DNA from: Gracilaria caudata
Taxonomy: Eukaryota > Rhodophyta > Florideophyceae > Gracilariales > Gracilariaceae
DNA length: 52,809 nt
Direction: 5' to 3'
Assembly: GCA_030374735.1 (NCBI GenBank)
Contig: JASCIV010000081.1
Location: forward strand, 1 to 52,809
In this document: positions 21,839 through 31,996 of the stretch, piece after piece
Position numbering within the stretch: the first letter of the stretch is position 1
Layout: every line of letters starts with the position of its first letter
Notes under the pieces: model-generated
Seen by the model: only the letters and a program-made list of their open reading frames with translations
Told to the model about the DNA's origin: nothing
Database searches by the model: none
Made by a program: the position numbers and the translations under genes

Positions 21839-23757
21839 ACGTACTTCAGAATATATAACTTTGTCGTCAAAAACATAGTGCTATACGATTTTAGATATCC
21901 TCCTACTGAGACACTTATCAATCTAACGTTTTGTCTTATATTACTTACGCGAGATGAATTTGTAAAATGATTCTCACTATGCAAATCAAAAACCTATACA
22001 TCAGTTCATTACATATTGCGCAATATGTCCGTCTACTGTAGATTAGTCTCAAATCTGTAGATAGGTCGGTCATATGTAGAAACATCGATCACCAGCTCCG
22101 AGCGGAAAACCATTCGGTCATCCCGAGAAAGTAGCTTTCGACATTCAACGGCCTGGCTACGAACCAAGTCTTCATCATGGACCATGAGCAGGCCAAAAGG
22201 GCTCTCAGTTACATTCCAGACGTTGAGGAAGCTCGCCAATCTGAACTGGAGAACTTTTCCGCCGATAAATGCGAAGAATCTGATGAGTATTGTGGCTCAG
22301 AACATCCGATTTCTGATATTTTCTACGAAGTTGAAGGCGAGAAGGCGGTCATAAGTATGACTAATTTCATCAGACAAGAGCTCCAAACTCTCTACAATCG
22401 CTCCGAGAATTTTATCAAGACTTCTTGGAATCGAGGACGTGGTAACAAGTCTTCAATATCTTGTTTTGATATTTTGTTTTTTGCTCTCAGTGTGTGCAAG
22501 GTGGGTGGTGCATGGGATAATCTGGCTAGATTATTTCGAATGAAGAATCCAGCTTTTCAGAGAGCAGTGAATAATTTTGTTGGAATGTTTGAAACAGATT
22601 TCTATGTAGATTATGTGATGGAGATTGAACAGAAATTTGGCATGGCGTACGTGGCAAAGATAAAGAAATTGTTCAAGAACTTTCCCCAAGCTCGATATGC
22701 TACCGACGTTCTTTTTATACATGGCAATAGGCCCCTATGTTCTATGGAAGATGGGAAGAAGTACTACAGTGGGAAACACAAATTATATGGTCAAAAGGTC
22801 GAGGTCTCAGTCCTGTAATGTGGCCTAGCTCTCAACTGTGTAGACCCCAAACCAGGATCAGTCGCAGACTCATCTATGTTTCAGGAGAATCTGGATTTTC
22901 ATAAGAAATCTCTGTTGAAATCTACTGAAGATCATGAAGTAGAAGATGTAGACGAGGACGACGAAAGCACTTATGATTCATGGGCAGTGATTATGGATAA
23001 GGGTTACATTGGGATGGGAAAACTCGCTCGATGCATTATACCGAAGAAAACACCGCAGAACGGATTCCTCAGTTATGCGGAAAGCCGTCGTAACAAAAGT
23101 ATTTCAAGCGAAAGAATCATTATCGAGAACTATTTTGGCAGAGCGCAGAGTTTGTGGAATGTAATTGGATCAAAATGGAGGTGGGAGCGGTCAAGTCTCA
23201 GGATCTACTTTAGGTTTGCCATGGCGATTACAAACTATCATGTGATCAAAAATCCGCTTCGGCAGGAAGACGGAGAGTTTTTTCAGAAGTCGAAGAATAA
23301 GTTGTATGAAATTGGTTTAAGTGCTGAGGAAAAACGGATGAAAGGCAGAAAGGATTATTATCAGCGAAAGAAGATGAAAGTGTTGTCGGATACTACTAAT
23401 CAGCCAATTTCAAAGCATGTCTTTGATTCCGATGATGATGGTAACGATGAAATCTACCATAATGCTGCGGTGGTCTCTACTGATCATGGTTCAGATGAGA
23501 ACATTCTTCCGCTTCCGAATGTAGAGTAGAAGGTGCAGAAAAGATTCACCTGTCTACTATAGTACTGGGTTATTGCGCAATAAATGAGTTTTCTACTGTA
23601 CTGTCATTTCTTTACGGAGGACCGCATGTTTTCGAATTGACACTGGCTAACGTCAGTAACTTGATTTATCACAAGTGATTAGTTCTTCCTGAAAGCAGCT
23701 GCAATCTATCAGTTAGTGTGTAATCAATGAGAAACAGACAAAAAATAGAGTAGGTCT
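21831..23757 (+). mobile_element. PIF/Harbinger-like DNA transposon nested in the retrotransposon
   Basis: The insertion splits the RT frame after FYTRSIY and ends just before CHMAATTREQT, which continues the retroelement. The ends carry short inverted repeats (GACGTACT at the left, AGTAGGTC at the right, 7 of 8 matching) flanked by TA on both sides, consistent with a TA target duplication as in ISL2EU-type relatives. Removing the insert and one TA restores the retroelement frame. It holds one transposase gene. Further subterminal similarity around ATTGCGCAAT near 22018 and 23573 is palindromic and present at both ends. Confidence 0.75.
22177..23529 (+). pseudogene. DDE_Tnp_4-type transposase with one premature stop
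   Basis: One frame of about 450 codons is interrupted by a single TAA at 22816-22818; the reading on both sides is in the same frame and shares the family pattern (QKVEVSVL, stop, CGLALNCVDPKPGS). The RNase-H-fold triad is intact: Asp in RYATDVLF, Asp in IMDKGYIGMG, Glu in RIIIENYFGR followed by NVIGSKWRWERS. The N-terminal third carries helix-rich sequence with KVGGAWDNLARLF, the region that precedes the catalytic core in this family. It would act in the nucleus to cut and paste the element. One point mutation separates it from an open frame, so inactivation is recent compared with the relative at 16.4-17.5 kb. Confidence 0.85.
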
Positions 23758-23904
23758 ATTGCCACATGGCTGCCACCACACGAGAGCAAACGGAAAGAGT
23801 CCAAACCAATTAACAGAAAAGCGGACGGGTGGCCAGCATCAGAGCTACACCACGAGTGCGCCGCGCACGCGCCTCTCGCGTCAGTCGCTACGCGACTTGG
23901 GCTA

Positions 23905-24440
23905 TTGGCGAGCAATGACGCGCGGGGACGGCAGGGACATGCATCGGGTCAAAACGACCTGTGTATGCACGCAGATGCAGCAGATATCGGGTACGGTGGA
24001 TCCCTCGGACACAATATGGTCCCTGGCTCGCCGGGTTTGTGGGAGGGTCAAGGTTTCTGGACGGCAGAAGATCGAGCGATGTCGATCACAATCCGGGAGC
24101 TTCGAGAGGTTCGCCTACTGCTACAGCGACACTTCGCAGCGTACGTGTCGAGACCAGAAGTGCGCACGATTTTGCTGCACGAGGACAATCAAGCTATGGT
24201 GTCGGTTCTCAGCGCTATGGTAGCAGCCTCGCCGGCAATGATGAGTGAGCTCCGCAAGCTCAGCGCCCGGCTATAGGCTCTTGGATTACATCTGGATTCT
24301 CGCTGGATACCGACAACCGTCAACTTGTTCGCCTACCTTTTGTCTCGGACTTGGGATCTGAGAGATATTAGAGCTACGGACGAGTTCATCGGATCGATCC
24401 GGCGCGAGTACGCGAGTACGGTTTGGACGAGGTAGCCTTT
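23905..24440 (+). pseudogene. RNase H domain of the YR retrotransposon
   Basis: The domain reads MHADAADIGYGGSLG (first Asp), ITIRELREVRLLLQRHF (Glu) and ILLHEDNQAMVSVLSAM (Asp), the pattern of the DIRS RNase H. It is followed after a TAG near 24276 by a tail with WIPTTVNLFAYLLSRTWDLRDIRA, the usual end of this domain in YR elements. The connection to RT upstream (SRQSLRDLGYWRAMTRGDGR) lies in a neighbouring frame at about 23875-23945, so at least one frameshift is present. Confidence 0.75.
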
Positions 24441-24566
24441 CGTCTCCGTCCGCTCAACGAGCTCTATCAAGCCCGTCGCAAGTACCTCTGGTAGGAGCTG
24501 CATCGTCAGTGTTCGGACGACTGAGCGAGGCTGTGGGCCCCACCATTCGATCTACTGACACTGGTC

Positions 24567-25776
24567 GTGCGGAAGGTGGAAGCGGAACGAGCGAAGGGAG
24601 TTCTGATTGATCCGAACTGGCCCGCGCAAGCCTGGTTTGCATGCTTGGTCAGGTGGAGTTCCCGGATGGTTTACCTCGACGCTCACGAGGCGCAAGACGC
24701 GCTGTATCAGCCTTCCAGCAATCCAACGAATCCAGGGTGGGGTCTCGTTCTCGCCATCAAGAACTGACTGCAGCGTGGAAATCTGGTATCTCGACGACCT
24801 TGCTGGCCCGTGCTGGTGCTGGCCGGGCAACAGGAGGCGCAGAAGAGGCCGCGAAATTGCTGGCGGACTTTGTGTGTCGGAATCAACGTGGAAAAATCGC
24901 GTTTCCCAATTGTCGAGATGGTTGCGCTTCTGCGATGAAGAAGACCGGTGCCCTATGCCGGCTAATGAGGGAGACGTTATGGCATACATTGGCTATCTCT
25001 CGTTAGAAGGCCGGATTGGAGCCTCCTCTCTGCCACAGTACATTTCAGCGATGTCGAAGTATCACATTCTGCATCACGTGCCGTCTCCTACGGGCACTCC
25101 TCTGGTCCGCGAACTGATGATATCTTACACAAAACGTGAGCAAGCCACGTCACTGGATGAGTCAACCCGAGTTGGAATGTAGACAGACCTGATGCGGCGC
25201 GTTTTGGACTATGGCTTGCGCTCAATGGACCGCAAGGATACATTGGCTTGGATGATGGTAGTGTTCGCCTTTGTTTTTCAGGTGCGATCTGTTTCAGAGG
25301 AAGCTTTGAGGCCAACAGATATAACGTGGCAAGAAGATTCCGTGGTCACCCCCTTTGTACACCGTAAGAACAGCGCGGCAGCCTTACGAAAGAGACCACT
25401 ACTCCTACATCTGCCAAACTCGCGAGCATGGGATTCCACCACGTCTCCAAATGCACTGCTTCGGAGGTGGTCTAATATAAGACCGTTATGGGACTCTTTC
25501 TTTCAATGGGAGCTCTCATCACTGCCTTTCAGTCTGGCTGTGGATACCGTGAAACGGCGCCTTGATATACAGCCCTTACCTCACTGTCATTATGGCTCTC
25601 ACAGTCCAAGAATTGGCGGATTTAACGAGCTGCTTTGTTTGCAGTTCTCGCGCATATGGATCATGCAACGAATGGATTGGAGCGCTAAGAACATGTTTTC
25701 GGTCTATTACGACTCACGAATCTCAGTCACCGCCTCCTCTCATTGGTTCTTTGGACATATGCGCCCAACCGCATAG
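24567..25776 (+). pseudogene. Tyrosine recombinase of the YR retrotransposon
   Basis: The N-terminal core-binding part is in WLRFCDEEDRCPMPANEGDV and YIGYLSLEGRIGASSLPQYI (24870-25060). The catalytic part follows a TAG at 25180-25182 and contains the first Arg region (FVFQVRSVSEEALRPTDI), the H-x-x-R box (YGSHSPRIGG), and WS plus a terminal Tyr (WSAKNMFSVYYDS). The R, H, R and Y residues of the tetrad are therefore recognisable. The leading segment KVEAERAKGVLIDPNWPAQAW, typical of the start of this ORF in YR elements, lies in another frame at 24567. One stop and at least one frameshift make it nonfunctional. The enzyme would integrate a circular cDNA without target duplication. Confidence 0.8.
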
Positions 25777-25807
25777 CCCACCTCCAATTCATTTTGGATC
25801 TTCACAG

Positions 25808-25965
25808 TACTGTACACTGGTGCATAGATTTGAAGATCTAACGAGAGGTAGGGAGCAGATGATTTGTTCATTTATAATGCCGACCATACCTATGAGTGTG
25901 CGCGTATTTAAGGCGATACAGTCGCTACTCGGCACAACTCGTTTTGGCTATGTCTATTTTTCGTT
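25808..25965 (+). repeat. Right 158-bp direct terminal repeat of the YR retrotransposon
   Basis: This is the second copy of the 19926-20083 repeat, starting about 30 bp after the recombinase stop codon. It begins with TACTGTAC and ends with TCGTT. Sequence after 25965 does not match that after 20083 beyond a few bases. Confidence 0.85.
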
Positions 25966-26880
25966 CCCGCCCAGCCCCGTGTTCCGCCCTTATTATCAAC
26001 ATGTCTTTCTTTCTCGTTACGTTAAGGTAGACGTCCCTGCTTAGAAGTCTTTGCCTAATGAGAAGGAATCCTTCTCGCAGATGTCTTTGGTATTAATGAT
26101 TGGGTAAACGTAATTTGATCTTCATGCATGAACATGACCAAAAAATTGTTCTTCTTCTAAAGCAGCTGTACTCTGGTTACATTTTCTTGAAAGGTCAAAT
26201 TTGATATTAGTTTTCAAATGGTGGAGATAGAGAAAAAAAGATTGTGGTGCTCCAAAAATCGCAATCATTGTTCTCTCACGGAACAGTTTATTATGTTATG
26301 GTCTAGATGTCTGGTTAAAGATAATTGTTCTTTACATGCTACAAATACGACCTTGCCCAGCTCCAAGAGATGCTATTTATACTTCCAAGGCAATGATAGT
26401 ACTAAATGTCGCACATCATAGTTTGGAGGCAAACTTTGGAAAGAGGTCAGGTTTTGTCTCCAAATTCAGAACAAAATGCGTTTTCAATCTCTACACATAA
26501 CATTCTCTTCAGTTCTTTCAACTTCAACTTGTTGGCAGAGTAGGTTCATTCGGAAATTAATACCTCACCCAACTTCTCAAATCGGGAGCCACTCACAGAT
26601 TGACAACAAAGTCGCAATTGAGATGTAGTGTGCAAAACTGTTCCGGGGTTTCGGACCCCGAAACAGATTTCCACTTGCACGTTTCATGTAACCATTGCCG
26701 AATTTTAGTTCTATGTTTCATGGCACTCAAATTCATGTCGCTCTCCATCACCGAGCACCACAATCTCTGTTCCTTATCAGTCCAAATAAACGTTCAATAT
26801 ATGCAAACCACTTCGTTTGCCCTGTTTGCTATTATTGTTCAGGTTATCCTTTGGCTACAATTCGAGGCAAAAGTAACGCG
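25966..26880. other. Stretch between retroelement and next transposase remnant
   Basis: This is AT-rich with short frames. The frame from 26600 (MTTKSQLRCSVQNCSG...) continues into the transposase remnant below, but its first 90 codons have no recognisable pattern, so it is not counted as coding. Confidence 0.3.
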
Positions 26881-27720
26881 TAAATGTCGGGACACATGCA
26901 CTAAAGAATATAAGAGAACAGGTCTTCAACATCCTTTGCGACAAAAAACGGCGTGGCAGCACCTCCTTCGTTGTGGAACTGAACATGAGTTTGTTGTAGC
27001 CTTGGGCATTCCAAGATCGTTACTCTTTGCGGAAGTGTTGCCTCTGCTCACAAAGTATCGACGCAGCGTCTACGGCGGATCACCTTTCAAGGGCTCTTCC
27101 TCCCGATGCGGCAGGCACACCGTTCTTTCTACAGTAGATGTTTTGGGGTTAGGGTTTTGGTACTTAAGGTCTAGTGATGTCATGTACTCGTTGTGTTCAG
27201 TGTTAGGGATGACTCCTTCATCTGGTTTGGAATAGCTAAACTTCTCTTTGAACGTACTGTACAACGTAGTATGTGATTCCTGCAACCGAATCTTTCGAAT
27301 TGAATGGTTTACAAAACATGAAATGCAAGCTTCTGCTGCAGTGTTAGAACGTCATCGTCCCCACTGTTTCGTGCTTAGAGGTATATTTGCAGTTTCTGAC
27401 GGCGCAAGATTGAAGGTTAGTAACTTCGATGACCCTGGCACTCAAAACGCATATTACAATGCGTATACGCAAGGAGTGGAGGTAACGAACATGCTAGTAT
27501 GAAATTTCAAGGGCGAGAACGTTTATGCTGCACTGAACTTTCCGGGTAGCTGGCACGAAAATCGGCTCGCATATTGTGAAGGCGCATACATCCCTGGCGG
27601 GCACTTGCTGAAGGGTTGGAACGTGCGCCCGATTTTGCTTTGATGGTATTAGGGTCTTCGGTGTTGTTTGCGTATTTATTACCTTCCAGCCGCCGAATGG
27701 ATCACCAACAACCTTCCTCC
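26881..27720 (+). pseudogene. DDE-type transposase remnant, N-terminal and central part
   Basis: Ordered fragments read PLRQKTAWQHLLRCGTEHEF, FKGSSSRCGRHTVLST, then after a TAG ILRIEW-like sequence, then HCFVLRGIFAVSDGARLKVS (first catalytic Asp), DPGTQNAYYNAYTQGVEVTN and NFPGSWHENRLAYCEG. This layout (VSDG, then YYN, then PGSWHD-like) is typical of a DDE_Tnp_4 family found in fungi and protists. Near 27610-27670 the block that should hold the second Asp reads ALMVLGSSVLFA, with Asp apparently lost. The copy has several stops and lacks a recognisable C-terminus. It belongs to the same broad type as the fragment at 33.1-33.6 kb. Confidence 0.6.
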
Positions 27721-28280
27721 GTCGCGATTGTCACGACGCAGTCAAAGTACTCGTTCGCTCCCGTTCCCTGTTGTGGTCGTTGCTGCCGTCGCTATCGCTA
27801 CATATTGTCACGGGAGGTGCTGCTTTCTCTGTTGTTACCGTGCGCGTCATAGCGCTTCGCGGCGCAGGGTGGTCATGATGCACACATGAGGCTGCCGCGC
27901 GCATCGCGGTTGCTGCCATGGGAACAAGTTGTTGTGAATGGTGCTGTTGGTTGAGCCGCTGCAACTACTACGGACGGATACGGATGCCGGAAGGACGGGA
28001 CTGATTAGGATTATCACTCATGATGGTTACTACTCTCGCCCGGGTTTCACTTTGCATGCCGAAGTCTTGCTGTGATGTTGTATCGTTATATCTCGCTGGT
28101 AATTTGGAACGTTTTGCCGCGCACGCCACCCACTAAAGCCAAGGCACGGAGAAAAACTAACAAAAGAGACGCAAGGCAGATGGTTTATTCAAAGCAAGGA
28201 TTGATGCAAGATGTAAGGCTGGAGCAGACGGCCCGCAAAGGAACCGATGGAAAAGTCGCAGCAAGAAAGGCAGAGCATCA
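27721..28280. other. Short stretch without a supportable gene
   Basis: The DNA is GC-richer with CT-rich segments. Frames on both strands are short, and no domain is seen. Confidence 0.3.
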
Positions 28281-28699
28281 TCAGTCGGGGGAGAGTATAG
28301 CTTTCACCGCGTTGTAAATGAAGTGGAGAGCACGGGCGCGAGAGGGCGACCAAAGCACCATCATCGAAAGCCCTAAGCCCACCCCAATCCCGCGCACGAA
28401 TGGTTCCGGTAGCTCTTTCAAGTTTTCCCTCAACTCGTCAAGGGACACTCCACGCTTAAACATGAAGTCATAGAGAGATTCTTCACAAGCGAACAGCTGG
28501 TCTTCGGTACGTTCTTCGGAGGAATCGTCGTCCTCGTCTGCGAGCGCGGCTTCCTCTTCACACTGAATCGTATCCTCAGTGATTTCTTTAGCTTCGTGTT
28601 CAATTACGCATGTTCATTTTGCGACTGGAACGTCAGAACGATCAGTATCGTCATCGGTAACGTTGGCAAGATCTTTAGCAGTCGAAATCATTCGAAGAG
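28281..28699 (-). pseudogene. Unrecognised acidic protein, C-terminal part, one stop
   Basis: Read leftward from an ATG near 28693, the frame gives MISTAKDLANVTDDDTDRSD, a TGA near 28617, then a continuous stretch to the stop at 28281. It contains a strongly acidic segment (CEEEAALADEDDDSSEER), then LFACEESLYDFMFKRGVSLD and a hydrophobic helix (VRGIGVGLGLSMMVLW). Codon-level regularity suggests real coding descent. Function is unknown; a structural protein of a mobile element is possible. An upstream TGA near 28727 means the N-terminus, if any, is in another frame or exon. Confidence 0.35.
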
Positions 28700-29044
28700 G
28701 GTTAATCAGACGGAAGACAAGAGGTGATCATCGGGACTTGGAAGCTCGGAAGGTTTCGGATATTTTGATGGTATATATATCGAATTATATGACCGTCATA
28801 ACGTTCAGTCACGCACCAATACACCCATGCAAATCTAGCAGGGAATCGCGTGAAAATCACATTAATAACACCATCATATATTATGTGAGTAATAAGAGGA
28901 GATAACGGTTAGAAAACAATGAGTCCTTGTTAAAACGCACTGTGAGGGCCGTCACAAATATATCATTACCAATTTATTAATTGAATACGAACACTTACAT
29001 GTAGCACATTTTGTTTTTGGCAACTAGAATATGGTTGTACTACA

Positions 29045-30021
29045 TTAAATTACAAACAATGAGTCCCCATTCTCTATAGATATTTGTACAATGTTTCCTA
29101 CACCACGAGAACAAGATGAATGTCGACTCAGTGGGTGTCTGAACGTTCTTTCCAAAACCAGAAACTGCTTAAGCCTCCTATTCAGAGTTTCATGTCTGGC
29201 TCGGATGACAGAGTGCATTTTCCTCTGATTGTCGGGAACGTCACTGGCTCTTCGGCATCTATCGTCAACATATCCCCCATCCGTTAAGACTGTCTCATCT
29301 TTAGCCAAAAGAGGCTTCAGACCGTAATGAAAATTTTTCACATCAGGAAACGACCGTGGTGGAAATCCTCAACGAATCCAAACAATGTTACCGATCCTTA
29401 TTGAAACGCCAACCTCGTAACGAATGCCAGGACCATTAAATTCGTGGGAAAACCATATTGGCGAGAATGGCGATGGTTCTTGAAGGCGACAACCAGTGCC
29501 GTCAATTGATGCATAACAGCCAAATAATTTTCCTCCCTGCTTTCTGTCACATCACTTTACCTATATACCTGTCAGCAATCAAGAATTGAAATATAAAAGA
29601 AAAGCATGACATACCACGGAAAGATTTGAAATGAGTGAGACAAAAATCCAAACCCATTTTTTTAAAGTCTTTTCATCTGCACTGCACACCGAACAATTTA
29701 CATGTTCCGAACAGTAGTGCCTTAAGAAGAACAAAGCCCAGAGCAAATGCTTTGGAGCTGCTCCATGCGGAATGGATATATGCAATTTAAATTCCATATA
29801 ATAGAACACAACTGATTACTTACACCGAACAACGATTTAAAACTTCGTTCCTCCGCATTACCAGTTCTGCGCTTAGAGTTACGAAGGATGTTGATGATAG
29901 CCGCCAAGAAAGTTGCAGGCTTGGATTTTGAGACCATGATAGTAAATTGAGGACGGCAAAATGGAGCAGAGATGTTGAGGCTCAGCAGATTTCGTGAACA
30001 TTTCAAAGAGTTTAAGTACAA
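29045..30021 (-). pseudogene. DDE transposase of a second Harbinger-like family
   Basis: Read leftward: SKRRTGNAEERSFKSLFGVS, then after a frameshift near 29775 APKHLLWALFFLRHYCSEHV and KTLKKWVWIFVSLISNLSVV, then SIDGTGCRLQEP (first Asp), WFSHEFNGPGIRYEVGVSIR, a TGA after IGNIVWIR, FPDVKNFHYGL, LTDGGYVDD (second Asp) and RARHETLNRRLKQFLVLERT (third, Glu). The triad is intact, and damage is limited to one frameshift and one clear stop. A short intron could lie between about 29510 and 29620, where GTATGT and several AG sites occur, but the junction cannot be fixed. This family differs from those at 16-17 and 22-23 kb. Confidence 0.8.
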
Positions 30022-31123
30022 TTATCTGAAATTCGATCATGGACCCTTATTGTACACGAAAGATTCAGGTACGCAAAATTCTGATTGATCTGGCATATGC
30101 ACATGCGATACTGAATTTGCAAATTAATGCAAACAATCTTTTCGGATGGGAACTTATGTGCCTAGGGTTTTAGAATATATCGTCAACACAAACAATGTAT
30201 GTGTTACATCTAAATTTGGACAAAATTTATGTGATTATGTAAGTCACATTAAAGTTTAAGTCTTTGGTTTCTGTCAGGTTCTTCGACACATCTATGGAAT
30301 ATGTGCAGACATAAGTGCAGAACATATGTTCGACACCTGTTGTTCACGTACAACTCTTCTTAAAAGATAATGTGTTTAGTTCACAATTTCAAAACTTTTT
30401 GTGATTCAACGGCTTGAGTAAAGCCCTAAGATTAGAAAAAAGCGAAAAACGAAACAGTACAAAAAGTACGTCGAGAGATATGTACACACACATTTTACAA
30501 ATTTAGTGCAGTTTTCCACATATGTGCTGGAAAGTCAGCTCGCTAACTTGCTGAACGTATTTCTATCGTATATTGAAGACAGTAGATCATGGAAAGGACA
30601 TTGCCGATATTATCTTACAACGCCAGGAACACAATTCTAGCACTTTCTCTTTATCTGGCGTCGTTTTAAAGAAATGCTCTGAGACATATATGCCACAACA
30701 TATGTGCCACATATGTGCCATATAAATATATATTTATGCTACTAAGTAATCAAAGCATATGTTTAATATATTTAGTAAGTTGATGTACGCAAAGGACAGT
30801 AGTCGGTAAGTAGTACTTAAAAGGTAAGGAATTTGGCGGGATCTCATCGGACTGAAACTGAACTAGGATAACGGACATGCACCCAAATTAAGCGAAGGTC
30901 TCAATTCGATACCCTAGCCAGTTCTTGTAACTTTGTTGACCTCATCGTTGCACAACAAACGTTGAATTCAGGTTGCAAATTCACAACCAATAATCGTGAT
31001 AGTGCTAGTGCTTCATGACAGTTGGTCACGAACGGATACAGTGCTTTTTAGTCATTCCAAATAAGTAATAGTCCCCCCTGCTCTCACCAACGTTTCCGGA
31101 CTCGTCTTCTACCACCACTTCAG
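30022..31123. repeat. AT-rich stretch with recurrent CACATATGTG words
   Basis: The palindromic word ACATATGTG or one-base variants recur at about 30297, 30325, 30520, 30699 and 30709, often followed by C. Near 30690-30720 two copies stand in tandem (CATATGTGCCA repeated). Clustering of a palindromic word in noncoding DNA next to a transposase remnant suggests subterminal repeats of a DNA transposon. No coding frame is seen. Confidence 0.35.
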
Positions 31124-31996
31124 AATGTCCGCCTCGAAGAGACGACCACAGCTAACCGAAGATTCGGATGGAGTACAGCGACTGCGATAAGTGTTTACCA
31201 ACAAGAATATCACTGGAGATGAGAGCACTGAGATGTCTATCGCATGGATCCAGTCTTCAGCCAGTACAGACTGCCGACTTTCAGAAACAAGTACAACCAA
31301 ATCAAGGAAGAGCAAAGGAAGATAAACGGTAAGCTTCTTCACTTTACGCTTTACAGAATAAGCACAATCTAACCAATTCTTTTTAGCAATTCTCCCCGGG
31401 CTTCTGAATACCAAGTGCTCCGGAGGTGACGGTGGTGGCCCTGAGTTGGACATTGTTAACATTGACCAGAAATCTGATGGCGAGAAGAATGACGGTGAAG
31501 AGGACGAAGTTGAAGAGATGAAATCCCGTTCGTACTATCCACTGGTTCTTGTTTCGACATGGAACGACGTAGAAACGACTGTCAGACATGTGAACTTGGC
31601 TGTTTTACTGTTCACTGGTGTGAAGGAATCGATGTCGAAGACTCATGTTACTCGTGATGGCAAGCGATTTGAATTGACGACTGAATGGCCGTCACCGTTG
31701 ACAGATGCTAAAACTTTACACAAGGCATGGTTAACTCGTCAATTGATCCTATGAAGAAGGCCTATCACCCCAAGATATTGGGGTTTCAGAGATGTTTGAA
31801 AGGACTGCGAAAAGTGGCAATGGATCCAGTTACCTCCACCTGTGTCATCAACCTGCGATTTCGAGTTGAGACCCATATTGAAAGCCAAGAGATTCTTAGG
31901 TTTCCAGATGGCTCAAACATTTTATATGTAGATCTCAAAGCCCCTAAAGACAAGCATACATTTCAAAACGATATAGTTACTATTTCTATAAACTGA
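31124..31996 (+). pseudogene. Unrecognised coding-like sequence with frameshift
   Basis: Frame 31446-31754 ends with KRFELTTEWPSPLTDAKTLH, and the frame from about 31727 continues with YHPKILGFQRCLKGLRKVAM, SSIDPMKK and FRVETHIESQEILRFPDGSN to a stop at 31994-31996, so a one-base frameshift near 31727 is likely. Upstream, an ATG at 31124 starts MSASKRRPQLTEDSDGVQRLR, broken by a TAA, and a possible intron (GTAAGC at 31330 to TTTTAG at 31386) lies between. The acidic lead (DGEKNDGEEDEVEEMKSR) is followed by a folded-looking domain. No family was recognised. It could be a degraded host gene or a second ORF of one of the nearby elements. Confidence 0.4.

Larger units (their letters stand above)
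19926..25965 (+). mobile_element. Tyrosine-recombinase (DIRS/Ngaro-like) retrotransposon with nested insertion
   Basis: The element is bounded by 158-bp direct repeats and encodes, in order on the plus strand, a gag-like protein, reverse transcriptase, RNase H and a tyrosine recombinase. That order and the absence of a DDE integrase define the YR retroelements. Direct rather than inverted terminal repeats point to the Ngaro/PAT side of the group, although the second pair of split repeats was not found by eye. About 1.9 kb at 21831-23757 is a separate DNA transposon inserted in the RT-RNase H connection; without it the element is about 4.1 kb. Frameshifts in gag and RT and a stop in the recombinase show it is no longer autonomous. 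Its terminal repeats differ at about 13 of 158 positions. Confidence 0.85.

Noticed and set aside
27140..27165. Telomere-like ggggttagggtttt
   Set aside because: One imperfect copy within a transposase remnant.
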